From an uncultured Sphingomonadaceae bacterium (GTDB lineage Bacteria; Pseudomonadota; Alphaproteobacteria; Sphingomonadales; Sphingomonadaceae), in assembly GCA_937873035.1 (NCBI GenBank), contig CALMVA010000040.1:1-64000 (forward strand): a stretch of DNA of 64,000 nucleotides. The letters are read 5' to 3'. A program made the translations under genes and the position numbers. Shown piece by piece: positions 1 through 8,342 of this stretch. Every line of letters begins with the position of its first letter. Within the stretch, counting starts at the first letter, position 1. The notes beneath the pieces were generated by a model. It made no database searches. It was not told the origin of the DNA and worked only from the letters and a program-made list of their open reading frames with translations.

Positions 1-55
1 AGGCTGGCATCTCAGCGCGCCCAACCCATGAGACCCCAGCCTGCGCTGGGATGAC
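1..55. repeat. Palindromic intergenic repeat, copy 1 (cut by window edge)
   Basis: This is the right part of the same repeat found complete at 120-187. From base 1 to 55 it matches bases 133-187 essentially exactly and ends in the same GGGATGAC. The left end lies outside the window. It contains no coding sequence. Confidence 0.8.
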
Positions 56-119
56 CATGGAGGGACCGGCGGGCGAAAATCCTCCAACCCGTCACGCCCC
101 CGCCAACCTGCCCCAACCC

Positions 120-187
120 GTCATGCCAGCGCAGGCTGGCATCTCAGCGCGCCCAACCCATGAGACCCCAGCCTGCGCTGGGATGAC
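120..187. repeat. Palindromic intergenic repeat, copy 2
   Basis: Bases 120-145 and 162-187 form an imperfect inverted repeat with 26-base arms (GTCATGCCAGCGCAGGCTGG paired with CCAGCCTGCGCTGGGATGAC) around a 16-base centre. The left arm also carries its own short palindrome (GCCAGC...GCTGGC). Together with copy 1 it forms a direct tandem pair about 65 bases apart. Similar palindromes are common between genes in sphingomonad chromosomes (general knowledge). The function is unknown; transcript-end hairpin, nucleoid-protein site or non-autonomous mobile repeat are all possible. Confidence 0.85.
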
Positions 188-322
188 GTAAACTTGGGTG
201 ACATGATGGGGGGTGATGTGAACTGGGGTGACGGGTTGGGGAACGCGCGCCCGCCCGCATCCGCGATTGTCCGCCGCGACGGGATGGCGTAACGACGAAT
301 GCGTTAGTTGAAGGAGGTCCGA

Positions 323-1054
323 GTGAAGCTGTCCTACGATGCCATCTGGCAGGACATGGTGGCGATGATGAAGGCGCATATAGAGATCATCCTCGTGGTG
401 GCGGGCGTCTTTCTGTTTCTGCCGATGCTCGCCCAGTCCTTCTATCTGCCGCCGCCGGTGATGGAGCGGTTTGACCTGCCGTCGATGCAGGCGCTGGTCG
501 CTTATTATCAGGACAATATTCTGTCGTTGCTGGGCCTGCGGCTGGTGACGCTGCTGGGCGCGGGCACACTGCTTGCGCTCTTCCTCTCGCCCGATCGCCC
601 GACTGTGGGCGGCGCGATTGCCTATGCCGGGCGGATGCTCGCCAGCCTCTTCTTCCTCACGCTTGTCACCCAATTCATGATGATGGGCGGGCTTGCGCTC
701 TTCATCCTGCCGGGCATCTACATCGCGGCGCGCACAAGTGTTAGCGATGCCGCGATGATCGCCGAAGGCCGGGCAAACCCCTTTGCCGCGGTCGCCCGCA
801 GCTTTGAATTGACGCGCGGCATTGGCTGGCAGATTTTTGGCCTTGTCGCCATCATCTGGACGGTGATGTGGATCGCGTCTTCGGCGATAGTGGCCGTGGT
901 GGGCATCGCTGCGCACCTGCTCTTGCCGGAGGAAGGAGCCGCGATTGCGCGCGCCACGCTGATGGCGATCAGCCCCACCGCCATTCCGCTTGCCTTTGTG
1001 CTGCTGTCAGCCGCGCTTTACCGCCAGCTCTCTTACGCCAGAAGCGGGATCTGA
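323..1054 (+). CDS. Polytopic inner-membrane protein of unknown function
   Basis: This is a 243-residue protein with about five hydrophobic segments, roughly residues 20-40, 70-95, 110-145, 170-205 and 215-238, and no soluble domain of note. The GTG at 323 is chosen because AAGGAGG lies at 311-317, six bases upstream; an in-frame TTG at 308 lies before that site. It resembles the membrane-domain proteins that databases group with the glycerophosphodiester phosphodiesterase membrane domain, but I see no catalytic motif and assign no reaction. Its 3' end overlaps the convergent acetyltransferase gene by 22 bases, an unusually tight tail-to-tail arrangement. Confidence 0.75.
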   Translation: MKLSYDAIWQDMVAMMKAHIEIILVVAGVFLFLPMLAQSFYLPPPVMERFDLPSMQALVAYYQDNILSLLGLRLVTLLGAGTLLALFLSPDRPTVGGAIAYAGRMLASLFFLTLVTQFMMMGGLALFILPGIYIAARTSVSDAAMIAEGRANPFAAVARSFELTRGIGWQIFGLVAIIWTVMWIASSAIVAVVGIAAHLLLPEEGAAIARATLMAISPTAIPLAFVLLSAALYRQLSYARSGI

Positions 1055-1617
1055 GGCGCGGTCTCGCGCGGCAACAGGCCCAGCACACGCGGATCGGGGA
1101 ATATTTCAACCGCGCGGGCAAAGGGCGTGAAGCCAGAGCGGATGTAAAAACCCAGCGCAGACGGCCCGTCAAGCGTGCAGGTGTGCACCCAGACGCGCTC
1201 AACGCCGGGTCGCCATGCCGCCGCCAGCGTCTGCGCCATCATCCAGCGGCCATAGCCCTTTCCGCCAAGCTCTGGCACCAGCCCGAAAAAGGAAATCTCG
1301 CATTGGGCCTTGTGGCGAAAATCAAGCTCCACAATGCCGACCTCAATGCCCGCACGGTCGCACACTGCCCATATATTCACGCGGTCATCGTGAATGATTT
1401 CAAGCAGTTCACGCTCATCCATCGCAAGCCGTGAAAACCACAGCCATGGCGCGCCCACCCGCTCGAACAAGGCGCGATATTTGGCGGCCGCGGGCATTTT
1501 CCAGCGCATCAGCGAGAGCGGCGCCATGGGCATGGGCGCAGGCTTTGGCCGCGCCCGCATTTCCAGCGAGGTGACGATGGTCGCCACCTTGCCGGCGTCA
1601 ACGGGCGTCAGGCCCAT
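1033..1617 (-). CDS. GNAT-family N-acetyltransferase
   Basis: The 194-residue protein carries a GNAT acetyl-CoA-binding core. A beta-4 strand reading ISFFGLVPEL is followed by the pyrophosphate loop GGKGYG at about residues 117-122, then an alpha-3 helix and the C-terminal LGFYIRSGF strand-helix typical of the fold. The family moves an acetyl group from acetyl-CoA to an amine; the acceptor here cannot be told from sequence. Its ATG overlaps the hemF stop by ten bases, so it is probably the last gene of a trmL-hemF-acetyltransferase operon and translationally coupled to hemF. Its own stop lies inside the end of the convergent membrane-protein gene. Confidence 0.85.
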   Translation of the reverse strand: MGLTPVDAGKVATIVTSLEMRARPKPAPMPMAPLSLMRWKMPAAAKYRALFERVGAPWLWFSRLAMDERELLEIIHDDRVNIWAVCDRAGIEVGIVELDFRHKAQCEISFFGLVPELGGKGYGRWMMAQTLAAAWRPGVERVWVHTCTLDGPSALGFYIRSGFTPFARAVEIFPDPRVLGLLPRETAPQIPLLA

Positions 1618-2468
1618 TTGGCCTCAGGCGGCAGACTCATCAAAATAGCGTCGATATTGCCCCCCGTTTTGAGGCCGAACAGCGTGCCGCGATCATAGAC
1701 GAGGTTGAACTCGGCATAGCGACCGCGCCAGACGAGCTGCTGCTCTTTTTCCGCCGCGCTGAAGCCCAGCCCCATGCGACGACGCACGATCCGGGGAAAG
1801 ACATCGAGAAACGCCTCGCCCACCGCGCGGGTAAAGGCAAAATTCGCCGCGAAATCACCTTCAAGATGATCGTAGAAAATGCCACCCACGCCGCGATGCA
1901 CGTTGCGGTGGGGAATCCAGAAATAATCATCCGCCCATTTTTTATAGCGGTCATAATAGTCCGCGCCGTGCGGATCACAGGCCGCTTTGAGGCGACCATG
2001 AAAATCCGCCGTATCCTCTTCATAGGGAAGAGGCGGGTTAAGGTCTGCCCCGCCGCCAAACCACCGCTTCTGCGTAACAAGGAAGCGCGTGTTCATGTGC
2101 ACGGCGGGCACGTGCGGGTTCGCCATGTGCGCGACCAGGCTGATGCCGGTTGCAAAGAAATTGGGGTTCTCGCCCGCACCATGAATGGTCTTGGAGAATT
2201 CCTCTGAAAAAGCGCCACCCACGGTGGAAACATTGACGCCCGCCTTCTCAAAGACCTTGCCCTTGATAAGCCCGCGCACGCCGCCGCCGCCCCTGGCCTC
2301 TGCATCATCATCGCGGTTCCATGGCGTATATTCAAAGCGGGCATCGCTTCCCGCCTCGCGCTCGATCGCCTCAAACTCAGCACAGATTCGGTTGCGCAGC
2401 TCTTCAAACCATGCACGCGCGGCCTGTTGCTGGTCATCAAGGGCGAAGGGGACGTTGGGAATGTTCAT
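1608..2468 (-). CDS. hemF: Oxygen-dependent coproporphyrinogen-III oxidase
   Basis: HemF oxidatively decarboxylates two propionate side chains of coproporphyrinogen III, using O2, to give protoporphyrinogen IX in haem synthesis; it acts in the cytosol as a dimer. At 286 residues it is close to the usual ~300. Family blocks are present in order: GGGGVRGLIKGKVFEKAGVN near residue 55, the VHMNTRF strand, WFGGGADLNPPLPY, and HRGVGGIFYDHLEGDF. The ATG at 2468 gives the usual short N-terminus before the EELRN helix; the longer reading frame upstream runs into trmL. It sits 41 bases after trmL and overlaps the acetyltransferase. Haem is needed by the neighbouring bc1 complex, although petABC is on the other strand. 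Confidence 0.96.
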   Translation of the reverse strand: MNIPNVPFALDDQQQAARAWFEELRNRICAEFEAIEREAGSDARFEYTPWNRDDDAEARGGGGVRGLIKGKVFEKAGVNVSTVGGAFSEEFSKTIHGAGENPNFFATGISLVAHMANPHVPAVHMNTRFLVTQKRWFGGGADLNPPLPYEEDTADFHGRLKAACDPHGADYYDRYKKWADDYFWIPHRNVHRGVGGIFYDHLEGDFAANFAFTRAVGEAFLDVFPRIVRRRMGLGFSAAEKEQQLVWRGRYAEFNLVYDRGTLFGLKTGGNIDAILMSLPPEAKWA

Positions 2469-2509
2469 CCCCGCGCCTTTAGTCAGGCAGGGGCGGAAAG
2501 CCAAGCGCC

Positions 2510-2959
2510 TCAGCCCTTGGGCAGTGCCCCTGTCTGGCGCAACGCTTCGAACATGGCGATGCCGGTTGCGACCGAGATGTTGAAGGAGCGCAAGCCCGCC
2601 GCCATCGGAATTCGGATGGCGGCATCGCATTGGGCGCGCACGTCATCGGGCACGCCCGCGCTCTCCTGCCCCATCAGCAGCGTATCATCGGGGGAAAAGG
2701 AAAACTGGTCGATTGGCACGCTCGCCTTGCTCGACATCAGCACCAGACGCCCAGCCGCCGCCCTGAAGCTTGCCCAATCGGCATGGCGCGCGATGACGAC
2801 ACGCTCGGCATAATCCATGCCGGAGCGACGCAGCTTCTTGTCTGAAAAGGCAAAACCGCAGGGATCAATAATATCGACCGGCACATCAAGGCAGGCCGCA
2901 AGGCGCAATATCGCGCCAACATTCCCGGCGATCTCCGGCTGGTAAAGGGCAATCCGCAT
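2510..2959 (-). CDS. trmL: tRNA (cytidine/uridine-34-2'-O)-methyltransferase, SPOUT family
   Basis: TrmL 2'-O-methylates the wobble base of certain leucine tRNAs using S-adenosylmethionine. The 149-residue length fits this minimal SPOUT enzyme. Visible motifs are the N-terminal ALYQPEIAGNVGAILRLAACL (SpoU motif 1, with its Asn and Arg), LMGQESAGVP (motif 2) and RIPMAAGLRSFNISVA (motif 3), which together form the trefoil knot. The ATG at 2957-2959 starts directly at MRIALYQ as in homologues. It is the first gene of the minus-strand trmL-hemF operon. The region to petA (2960-3147) is a divergent promoter region of about 190 bases. Confidence 0.93.
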   Translation of the reverse strand: MRIALYQPEIAGNVGAILRLAACLDVPVDIIDPCGFAFSDKKLRRSGMDYAERVVIARHADWASFRAAAGRLVLMSSKASVPIDQFSFSPDDTLLMGQESAGVPDDVRAQCDAAIRIPMAAGLRSFNISVATGIAMFEALRQTGALPKG

Positions 2960-3147
2960 CGCCTGCCGATAGGCGAATGGCAGGCCGTGCCGCAAGGGCG
3001 CGGATTTCGTATTTGCAACTATGCCCAACATCGCTATCAGGCGCGGGAATCTTAAGGTTCTGGGGGGTGAAGTCCTAATTTTCCGTGGTTTGCCAAAAAG
3101 GCCACGGCCAAGAGGGGCGGAACTCGAATCAGGGATAAGTGGAAAGC

Positions 3148-3714
3148 ATGGCAAGTTTGACGGAAGACAGCGCAACCGCTGACGTGGATCAGGGCGGCGT
3201 TCGTCGTCGCGACTTCATCAACGTCGCAGCGGCAAGTTTCGCGGGTGTCGGCGCAGTGTCGGTCGCCCTCCCTCTCATCAATCAGATGAACCCGTCGGCA
3301 GACGTGCTCGCTGAAGCATCGACCGAGGTCGATCTCTCGGCGATCCAGCCCGGCCAGTCCATCAAGACGATGTTCCGCAAGCAGCCGCTTTTCGTGCGTC
3401 ACCTGACGCCTGCTGAAATCGCGTCTGCCGAAGCGGTTTCGCTTTCGGATCTGCGTGACCCGCAGTCGCTGGAAGAGCGCACCAAGCCGGGCAAGACGCA
3501 GTGGCTCGTCACCATGGGCGTCTGCACCCATCTGGGCTGCGTGCCGCTGGGCGCGTCGTCGGGCGAAGTCAAGGGTGAGTTTGGCGGCTATTTCTGCCCC
3601 TGCCACGGCTCGTCATACGACACCGCCGCGCGCATCCGTAAGGGCCCGGCCCCCAAGAACCTGGAGGTGCCGCCTTATGAGTTCACCTCTGACACTGTCA
3701 TCAAAGTCGGCTGA
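3148..3714 (+). CDS. petA: Ubiquinol-cytochrome c reductase, Rieske iron-sulphur subunit
   Basis: The Rieske subunit takes the first electron from ubiquinol in the bc1 complex and passes it to cytochrome c1 on the periplasmic side. A twin-arginine motif (RRRDF, about residue 20) precedes a hydrophobic anchor, so it is Tat-exported and membrane-tethered. The [2Fe-2S] ligands are in CTHLGC and CPCHGSSYD, followed by the conserved GPAP loop. About 188 residues is normal for alphaproteobacteria. I use the ATG at 3148; an in-frame GTG at 3139 with AGGG upstream is the alternative. The gene heads petABC, with 11 bases to petB. Confidence 0.96.
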   Translation: MASLTEDSATADVDQGGVRRRDFINVAAASFAGVGAVSVALPLINQMNPSADVLAEASTEVDLSAIQPGQSIKTMFRKQPLFVRHLTPAEIASAEAVSLSDLRDPQSLEERTKPGKTQWLVTMGVCTHLGCVPLGASSGEVKGEFGGYFCPCHGSSYDTAARIRKGPAPKNLEVPPYEFTSDTVIKVG

Positions 3715-3725
3715 GGATAGGATCT

Positions 3726-5006
3726 ATGAGTTTTCCTTGGGCAAAAGAATATAAGCCGTCCAACCCGTTCATGCGGTATATGGACGAGAAGCTGCCTCTG
3801 CCGCGCTTCGTTTATAACGCCATCGGGGCCGGTTATCCGGTTCCCCGCAACCTGAACTATTTCTGGAACTTCGGCGTGCTGGCCGGCGTGGCGCTGGTGT
3901 GCCAGCTCGTCACCGGCATCATCCTTGCGATGCACTTCGCCGCTGAATCCGGCGTCGCCTTCTCGTCGGTCGAGCATATCATGCGCGACGTGAACGCGGG
4001 CTGGTTCCTGCGCTATGCGCACGCCAACGGCGCGTCGATGTTCTTCATCGTGGTCTATATCCACATCTTCCGCGGCCTGTTCTACGGCTCATACAAGCCG
4101 CCGCGGGAAATGGTGTGGCATCTTGGCCTCGTCATCTTCCTTCTCATGATGGCGACCGCCTTCATGGGCTATGTGCTTCCCTGGGGCCAGATGAGCTTCT
4201 GGGGTGCCAAGGTCATCACCGGCCTGTTCGGCGCCATTCCGCTGGTCGGCACGCCGATCCAGACGTGGCTGCTGGGTGGTTTCGCGCCCGACAACGCCGC
4301 GCTGAACCGCTTCTTCTCGCTCCACTATCTCCTGCCCTTCGTCATTCTGGGTGTCATCGTCCTGCACATCTGGGCGCTGCACATCCCCGGTTCGTCGAAC
4401 CCGACGGGCGTCGAGGTGAAGGACGAGCAGGATACGGTTCCGTTCCACCCCTATTACACGGCCAAGGACGGCGTCGGCGTTGCCGCCTTCTTCCTTGTGT
4501 TCGCGACATTGCTGTTCTTCGCGCCCAACTTCCTGGGCGAGCCGGACAACTACATCCCCGCAAACCCGCTGGCGACCCCGGCCAACATCGTCCCTGAATG
4601 GTATTTCTGGCCGTTCTACGCGATCCTGCGTGCCTTCACCGTGGACTTCTGGTTCATCCCGGCGAAGCTCCTGGGCGTGCTGGCGATGTTCGCTTCGATC
4701 CTGCTGCTGTTCTTCCTGCCCTGGCTGGATACGTCGGCAGTGCGTTCGGGCCATTATCGCCCGCTGTTCCGCAAGTTCTTCTGGTATGGCCTTGGCCCCT
4801 GCATTGTCATTCTCGGCTATTGCGGCGGCTCGCACGCAACCGATGGTGTCGTGCTCGTCAGCCAGATCGCCGCAGCCTATTACTTCGCGCACTTCCTGAT
4901 TATCCTGCCGATCGTGGCACGGATCGAAACGCCGAAGCCGCTGCCGACCTCCATCACCGAAGCCGTGCTCGCCAAGTCGGGCGCATCGCTTCAGCCTGCC
5001 GAATAA
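3726..5006 (+). CDS. petB: Ubiquinol-cytochrome c reductase, cytochrome b subunit
   Basis: Cytochrome b is the membrane core of complex III and binds hemes bL and bH and both quinone sites. The 426-residue protein has the expected eight or so membrane helices. Haem-ligand histidine pairs occur in helices B and D ([12 protein letters not shown]...YIHIFRG and FSLHYLLPF...LHIWALH). The Qo-site PEWY motif is at residues 290-293. It lies between petA and petC with gaps of 11 and 13 bases, so the three subunits are clearly one transcript. Nothing is missing or unusual. Confidence 0.97.
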   Translation: MSFPWAKEYKPSNPFMRYMDEKLPLPRFVYNAIGAGYPVPRNLNYFWNFGVLAGVALVCQLVTGIILAMHFAAESGVAFSSVEHIMRDVNAGWFLRYAHANGASMFFIVVYIHIFRGLFYGSYKPPREMVWHLGLVIFLLMMATAFMGYVLPWGQMSFWGAKVITGLFGAIPLVGTPIQTWLLGGFAPDNAALNRFFSLHYLLPFVILGVIVLHIWALHIPGSSNPTGVEVKDEQDTVPFHPYYTAKDGVGVAAFFLVFATLLFFAPNFLGEPDNYIPANPLATPANIVPEWYFWPFYAILRAFTVDFWFIPAKLLGVLAMFASILLLFFLPWLDTSAVRSGHYRPLFRKFFWYGLGPCIVILGYCGGSHATDGVVLVSQIAAAYYFAHFLIILPIVARIETPKPLPTSITEAVLAKSGASLQPAE

Positions 5007-5019
5007 GGACCAAATCGAC

Positions 5020-5871
5020 ATGATCCGCATTGGTGCATTTCTTGTTGGGCTGTTCTTCTCCGGCTGGCTGATCGTTTCGGCCGGAATGGGCGCCTATACC
5101 TACGTCACCGTGCCTGCGGCCCCGACCGCAGAGCACGAATTCCACAAGCTTCCGGGCAAGGTGGACTTCTCGTTCAACGGCCCCGTTGGCCATTATGACC
5201 GTGCCCAGCTTCAGCGTGGGCTTCAGGTCTATCGTGAAGTCTGCTCGGCGTGCCACAGCCTGAAATATGTCTCGTTCCGCGACTTCAAGGATCTGGGCTA
5301 TTCCGAAGGTCAGGTGAAGGCGATTGCCCAAAACTGGCCGGCTGAAACGCCGTCGATCAACCCGGAAACGGGGGAAGCGACGACGCGCAAGCCGCAGCCG
5401 CAGGACAAGATCCCCTCGCCCTATCCGAACGATGTCGCCGCGCGCGCTGCCAACAACAACGCAGCTCCGCCAGACCTCTCGCTGATGACCAAGGCGCGTC
5501 ACGACGGCTCGAACTACGTCCATGCGCTGCTGACGGGCTATCAGAACCCGCCGGCCGAGCTGAAGAAGCACTTCCCGGATTCGATGCCGGGCAAGACCAC
5601 GCACTTCAACCCGTATTTCGCCAACCTCAACCTCGCCATGCCGGCGCCGCTGACGACCGATGGTCAGGTGACTTATGCCGATGGCAACCCCAAGCCGACG
5701 GTTGACCAGATGGCGAAGGACGTTTCGGCCTTCCTCACCTGGACGGCGGAACCGAAGCTTGAACAGCGCAAGCGCGCGGGCATTGCGGCCGTGATCTTCC
5801 TGCTGATCTTCTTCGGCCTGTGCATCGGCGCCTACAAGAATGTGTGGGCCGACAAGAAGGGCGTCGCCTGA
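5020..5871 (+). CDS. petC: Ubiquinol-cytochrome c reductase, cytochrome c1 subunit
   Basis: Cytochrome c1 accepts the electron from the Rieske centre and hands it to a soluble cytochrome c. The 283-residue protein begins with a hydrophobic signal segment (residues 1-25) and carries one covalent haem site, CSACH, at Cys75-Cys78-His79. The likely Met ligand is in NLNLAMPAPL. A single C-terminal membrane anchor (about residues 252-272) is followed by a short basic tail. It is the third and last gene of petABC. Two inverted repeats follow the stop codon before the PilZ gene. Confidence 0.96.
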   Translation: MIRIGAFLVGLFFSGWLIVSAGMGAYTYVTVPAAPTAEHEFHKLPGKVDFSFNGPVGHYDRAQLQRGLQVYREVCSACHSLKYVSFRDFKDLGYSEGQVKAIAQNWPAETPSINPETGEATTRKPQPQDKIPSPYPNDVAARAANNNAAPPDLSLMTKARHDGSNYVHALLTGYQNPPAELKKHFPDSMPGKTTHFNPYFANLNLAMPAPLTTDGQVTYADGNPKPTVDQMAKDVSAFLTWTAEPKLEQRKRAGIAAVIFLLIFFGLCIGAYKNVWADKKGVA

Positions 5872-5914
5872 AAGTGACGCCCGCGCTTCGGGGCTAAACC
5901 GGAAGCCCGCCTTG

Positions 5915-5944
5915 CCGTTACACGAACCAAAGGTTCCGTAACGG
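5915..5944. other. Inverted repeat between petC and the PilZ gene
   Basis: CCGTTACACGAACC (5915-5928), a three-base AAA, and GGTTCCGTAACGG can form a strong imperfect hairpin with one small internal loop. It begins 43 bases after the petC stop and ends 17 bases before the next start codon. No T-run follows on the plus strand, so it is not a classic intrinsic terminator. It could be a processing hairpin, an operator or a weak attenuator. A smaller GGGCT/AGCCC hairpin sits between it and petC. Confidence 0.5.
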
Positions 5945-5961
5945 ATATAAAGGTGGGCTCC

Positions 5962-6366
5962 ATGGCCGAAGCGAACATTGAATATGATTACAGCGCAATC
6001 GCGCGGACGGCCCGGCAAGCACAGCGCATCGCGCAGAGCTGCCGGGCCGTTCTTTCATCCCAGCGCATCCCCCACCGCGAAGTCACCATAAGGGACGCCT
6101 CGCAATTTGGCCTTGGCGGCCGTGGCGCGATGCTCATCCCCGGCGAAACGCTGCGGGTCTTTATCGACAATATCGGCGATTTTGACGCCACCGTGCGCTG
6201 GGCGAGCGGCGACAGCTTTGGCCTTCACCTCGCCCGTGAGATTGATCCTGACGCGCTGCTGATGGTGAATGAAATCGGCCAGCAGGACGAGCGCGCAGCC
6301 TTTGACGAAGATGCCGTTTTCGAAGCGAATGTGGCGCTGATGGCCCAGTGGCAGGGCCGCGCCTAG
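5962..6366 (+). CDS. PilZ-like domain protein, small
   Basis: This is a 134-residue, apparently soluble protein. The region RIPHREVTIRDASQFGLGGRG matches the general layout of a PilZ domain, where an arginine-rich stretch is followed by (D/N)xSxxG and beta strands; VRWASGDSFGLHL matches the later strand that ends in G-x-x-L. PilZ domains usually bind cyclic di-GMP, but the RxxxR motif here is incomplete, so binding is uncertain. The ATG at 5962 has AAAGG about nine bases upstream; an in-frame GTG at 5953 is less likely. A related, longer protein is encoded at 9520-10089. Confidence 0.7.
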   Translation: MAEANIEYDYSAIARTARQAQRIAQSCRAVLSSQRIPHREVTIRDASQFGLGGRGAMLIPGETLRVFIDNIGDFDATVRWASGDSFGLHLAREIDPDALLMVNEIGQQDERAAFDEDAVFEANVALMAQWQGRA

Positions 6367-6517
6367 AGCAGGATCGGATCAAGAATAAACGCCTGATCCA
6401 CGCCCCTTGCGGAAGCGCCATACGCATCCACATCACGCGATCAGGCTCTGCGAGTTTCGGCTCCGGGCATATGTGTTCCCCCTTGAACGCCCGGAGCCGA
6501 TCCCCCCTTCCCCATCC

Positions 6518-6584
6518 ATCATGCCAGCGAAGGCTGGCATCTCCCGTGCCCAACCCATGAGACCCCAGCCTGCGCTGGGGTGAC
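6518..6584. repeat. Palindromic intergenic repeat, copy 3
   Basis: This copy has the same ~67-base layout as copies 1 and 2 but a diverged left arm (ATGCCAGCGAAGGCTGGCAT, itself a palindrome with 8-base arms) and a GGGGTGAC right end. It forms a tandem pair with copy 4, with about 31 bases between them. Confidence 0.85.
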
Positions 6585-6615
6585 GATGGAGGGAATGTCA
6601 GGAACTTCCCCACCC

Positions 6616-6682
6616 GTCATGCCAGCGAAGGCTGGCATCTCCCGTGCCCAACCCATGAGACCCCAGCCTGCGCCGGGGTGAC
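6616..6682. repeat. Palindromic intergenic repeat, copy 4
   Basis: This is nearly identical to copy 3: GTCATGCCAGCGAAGGCTGG at the left, CCAGCCTGCGCCGGGGTGAC at the right. One substitution in the right arm (GCC for GCT) is not matched by a change in the left arm, so the two arms are drifting separately. Confidence 0.85.
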
Positions 6683-6980
6683 GGTGGCGGGGTTCACGCA
6701 GAGGCGCGAGGGGCTGGAAGCGTTAAACCGTCAGAGTGACGCGCAGGGCGGAGCAAGCGCACGGCTCACATCCGTTACGGACCAAATTGCCCGGCGGTTA
6801 ACCGCTAAAATGGATTTGCGAACCGCGCCATTATGGTTAGGTCACGCATACAGGCCAAAGGCTTACAGCCTGCGCAAAAAGATAATTCCTGTCCACGCGT
6901 TACCGGCGCTCACACGCAAGAAGCGGGAGCGGCCAATAATAATAAAATTTGGGTCAAATGATTGATAAGGGTTTTGGCTG

Positions 6981-7490
6981 GTGGGAAGAATCGAGACATT
7001 CAGCCCTGGTCTCCAGGTGATGATGGACAAGCTCAGCAGTGACGATCTGAAGACACTGCAAACATTGTTGGCAAAGGTGGTGCCGCCGGAACGCGCCGCC
7101 GCAAATATTTTGGCCGATGAGGCGCATCTGCATGGTCTGGCGGAAACGGCGCGCCGAATTTATGACTTCCGCAGGCGCAGGGATGTTCGAGCCCGCGCCA
7201 TTGCAGGCGACGGACTGTTTGGCGAACCCGCATGGGATTTGCTGCTCGACCTGTTCATCCAGAGCAGCTGCGGCCGCCCTGTCACCGTCTCCAACGCCTG
7301 TGTTGGCGCAGCCGTGCCCGCAACGACCGCGCTGCGCTACATTGCCGCGATGGAAGACAAGGGGCTGGTGGAGCGCCAGCCCAACCCGGAAGACCGCCGC
7401 TCAAACCTGCTGCGGCTGACGGCTGTGGGGCATGACATGATTGTCGATATGCTGCGCCAAAGCGACGACGAGCTGCCCGCGCAGATCTAA
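6981..7490 (+). CDS. MarR-type winged-helix transcriptional regulator
   Basis: This 169-residue protein has a winged-helix core in its second half. PVTVSNACVGAAVPATTALRYI forms the helix-turn-helix, and LVERQPNPEDRRSNLLRLTAVG matches the MarR wing, where the Asp-Arg-Arg motif is characteristic. It is expected to bind DNA as a dimer. The GTG at 6981 has AAGGG about nine bases upstream; an in-frame ATG at 7020 would give 156 residues. It lies 81 bases before an SDR/acyl-CoA dehydrogenase pair on the same strand and may control them. No ligand can be inferred. Confidence 0.82.
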   Translation: MGRIETFSPGLQVMMDKLSSDDLKTLQTLLAKVVPPERAAANILADEAHLHGLAETARRIYDFRRRRDVRARAIAGDGLFGEPAWDLLLDLFIQSSCGRPVTVSNACVGAAVPATTALRYIAAMEDKGLVERQPNPEDRRSNLLRLTAVGHDMIVDMLRQSDDELPAQI

Positions 7491-7571
7491 TTCCATCTCT
7501 CTTGCGCGTTGATGCTTGAAACACGTGCGCCGCTTGCCCACAGAGCATCGACACAAAGGAGAGAAAAGCAC

Positions 7572-8342
7572 ATGACCCTGCCGTTTTCGCTTGCCGGGCG
7601 AACCGCACTCATCACCGGCGCATCGTCTGGCCTTGGCGCGCATTTCGCGCGTCTTTTTGCAGAAGCTGGCGCAAATGTCGTGCTCGGTGCGCGCCGCACT
7701 GATCGCATCGCCGCGCTTGCCGACGAAATCGAGGCCGGAGAAACCGGCGCGCTTGCCGTCGCCATGGATGTGACTGACGAAGCCTCGGTGAAAGCCGCAT
7801 ATGATGCGGGCGAAGCGCGCTTCGGCACGATTGATACGATTATCGCCAATGCCGGCACGTCCGCTGCGGGCCGCGCAACCGAGGTTTCGGTGGAAGGGCT
7901 GCGTCAGGTGCTCGACACCAATTTTCTCGGCGTTCTGCTGACCGCGCGGGAAGGTGCGCGCCGCCTGATTGCTGCTGGCTCCAAAGACAATGGGCGTGGC
8001 CGCGTCGTGCTGCTCGGCTCGATCACCTCTCACCTCACGGGCGAAGGCGATAGCGCCTATGCCGCAACCAAGGCAGGCGTTGCCCATCTTGGTCGCAACC
8101 TCGCGCGCGAATGGGTGCGCCAGGGCGTCAACGTCAACACCATCCAGCCGGGCTATATCGCCACGGAAATTGCGGGCGATTATTTTGACAGCACGCACGG
8201 GCAGGCCAAGATTGCCGCCTTCCACCGCAAGCGGATGCAGCCCATCGACTCGCTGGATGCCATGATGCTCTATTTTTCTTCCGATGCCTCGGCCTGCACG
8301 ACAGGCGCTGCCATCGACATTGATGACGGACAATCGCTGTGA
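7572..8342 (+). CDS. Short-chain dehydrogenase/reductase
   Basis: This 256-residue classical SDR binds NAD(P) through TGASSGLG at residues 15-22. It has the structural NAG motif (IIANAG), a catalytic Ser in GSITS and the YxxxK pair in YAATK. The substrate is unknown. The neighbouring acyl-CoA dehydrogenase suggests an acyl-CoA or fatty-acid-like pathway, for example oxidation of a 3-hydroxyacyl intermediate. AAGGAGA at 7557-7563 fixes the ATG at 7572. The stop codon overlaps the next gene's GTG (GTGA), so the two are translationally coupled. Confidence 0.9.
   Translation: MTLPFSLAGRTALITGASSGLGAHFARLFAEAGANVVLGARRTDRIAALADEIEAGETGALAVAMDVTDEASVKAAYDAGEARFGTIDTIIANAGTSAAGRATEVSVEGLRQVLDTNFLGVLLTAREGARRLIAAGSKDNGRGRVVLLGSITSHLTGEGDSAYAATKAGVAHLGRNLAREWVRQGVNVNTIQPGYIATEIAGDYFDSTHGQAKIAAFHRKRMQPIDSLDAMMLYFSSDASACTTGAAIDIDDGQSL

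Larger units (their letters stand above)
6367..6980. other. 614-base non-coding stretch with repeats
   Basis: No convincing gene is seen on either strand. The stretch holds two tandem palindromic repeats (6518-6584 and 6616-6682). Further right is an AT-richer part leading to the MarR-type gene. A 12-base perfect palindrome, GCGGTTAACCGC, lies at 6794-6805. A 95-codon open frame over 6678-6965 starts inside the repeat and has no recognisable protein features, so I treat it as chance. Confidence 0.7.

Noticed and set aside
4089..5030. Long minus-strand open frame opposite petB
   Set aside because: It is fully antisense to an unmistakable cytochrome b gene and is full of Arg/Gly/Glu runs, as expected from the opposite strand of GC-rich coding DNA. 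The same applies to long antisense frames over petC, wecB, the ABC-F gene and the TPR gene.
6678..6965. A 95-codon plus-strand open frame
   Set aside because: It starts inside a palindromic repeat, has no clear ribosome-binding site and no recognisable protein pattern; basic, low-complexity composition typical of chance frames in GC-rich DNA.
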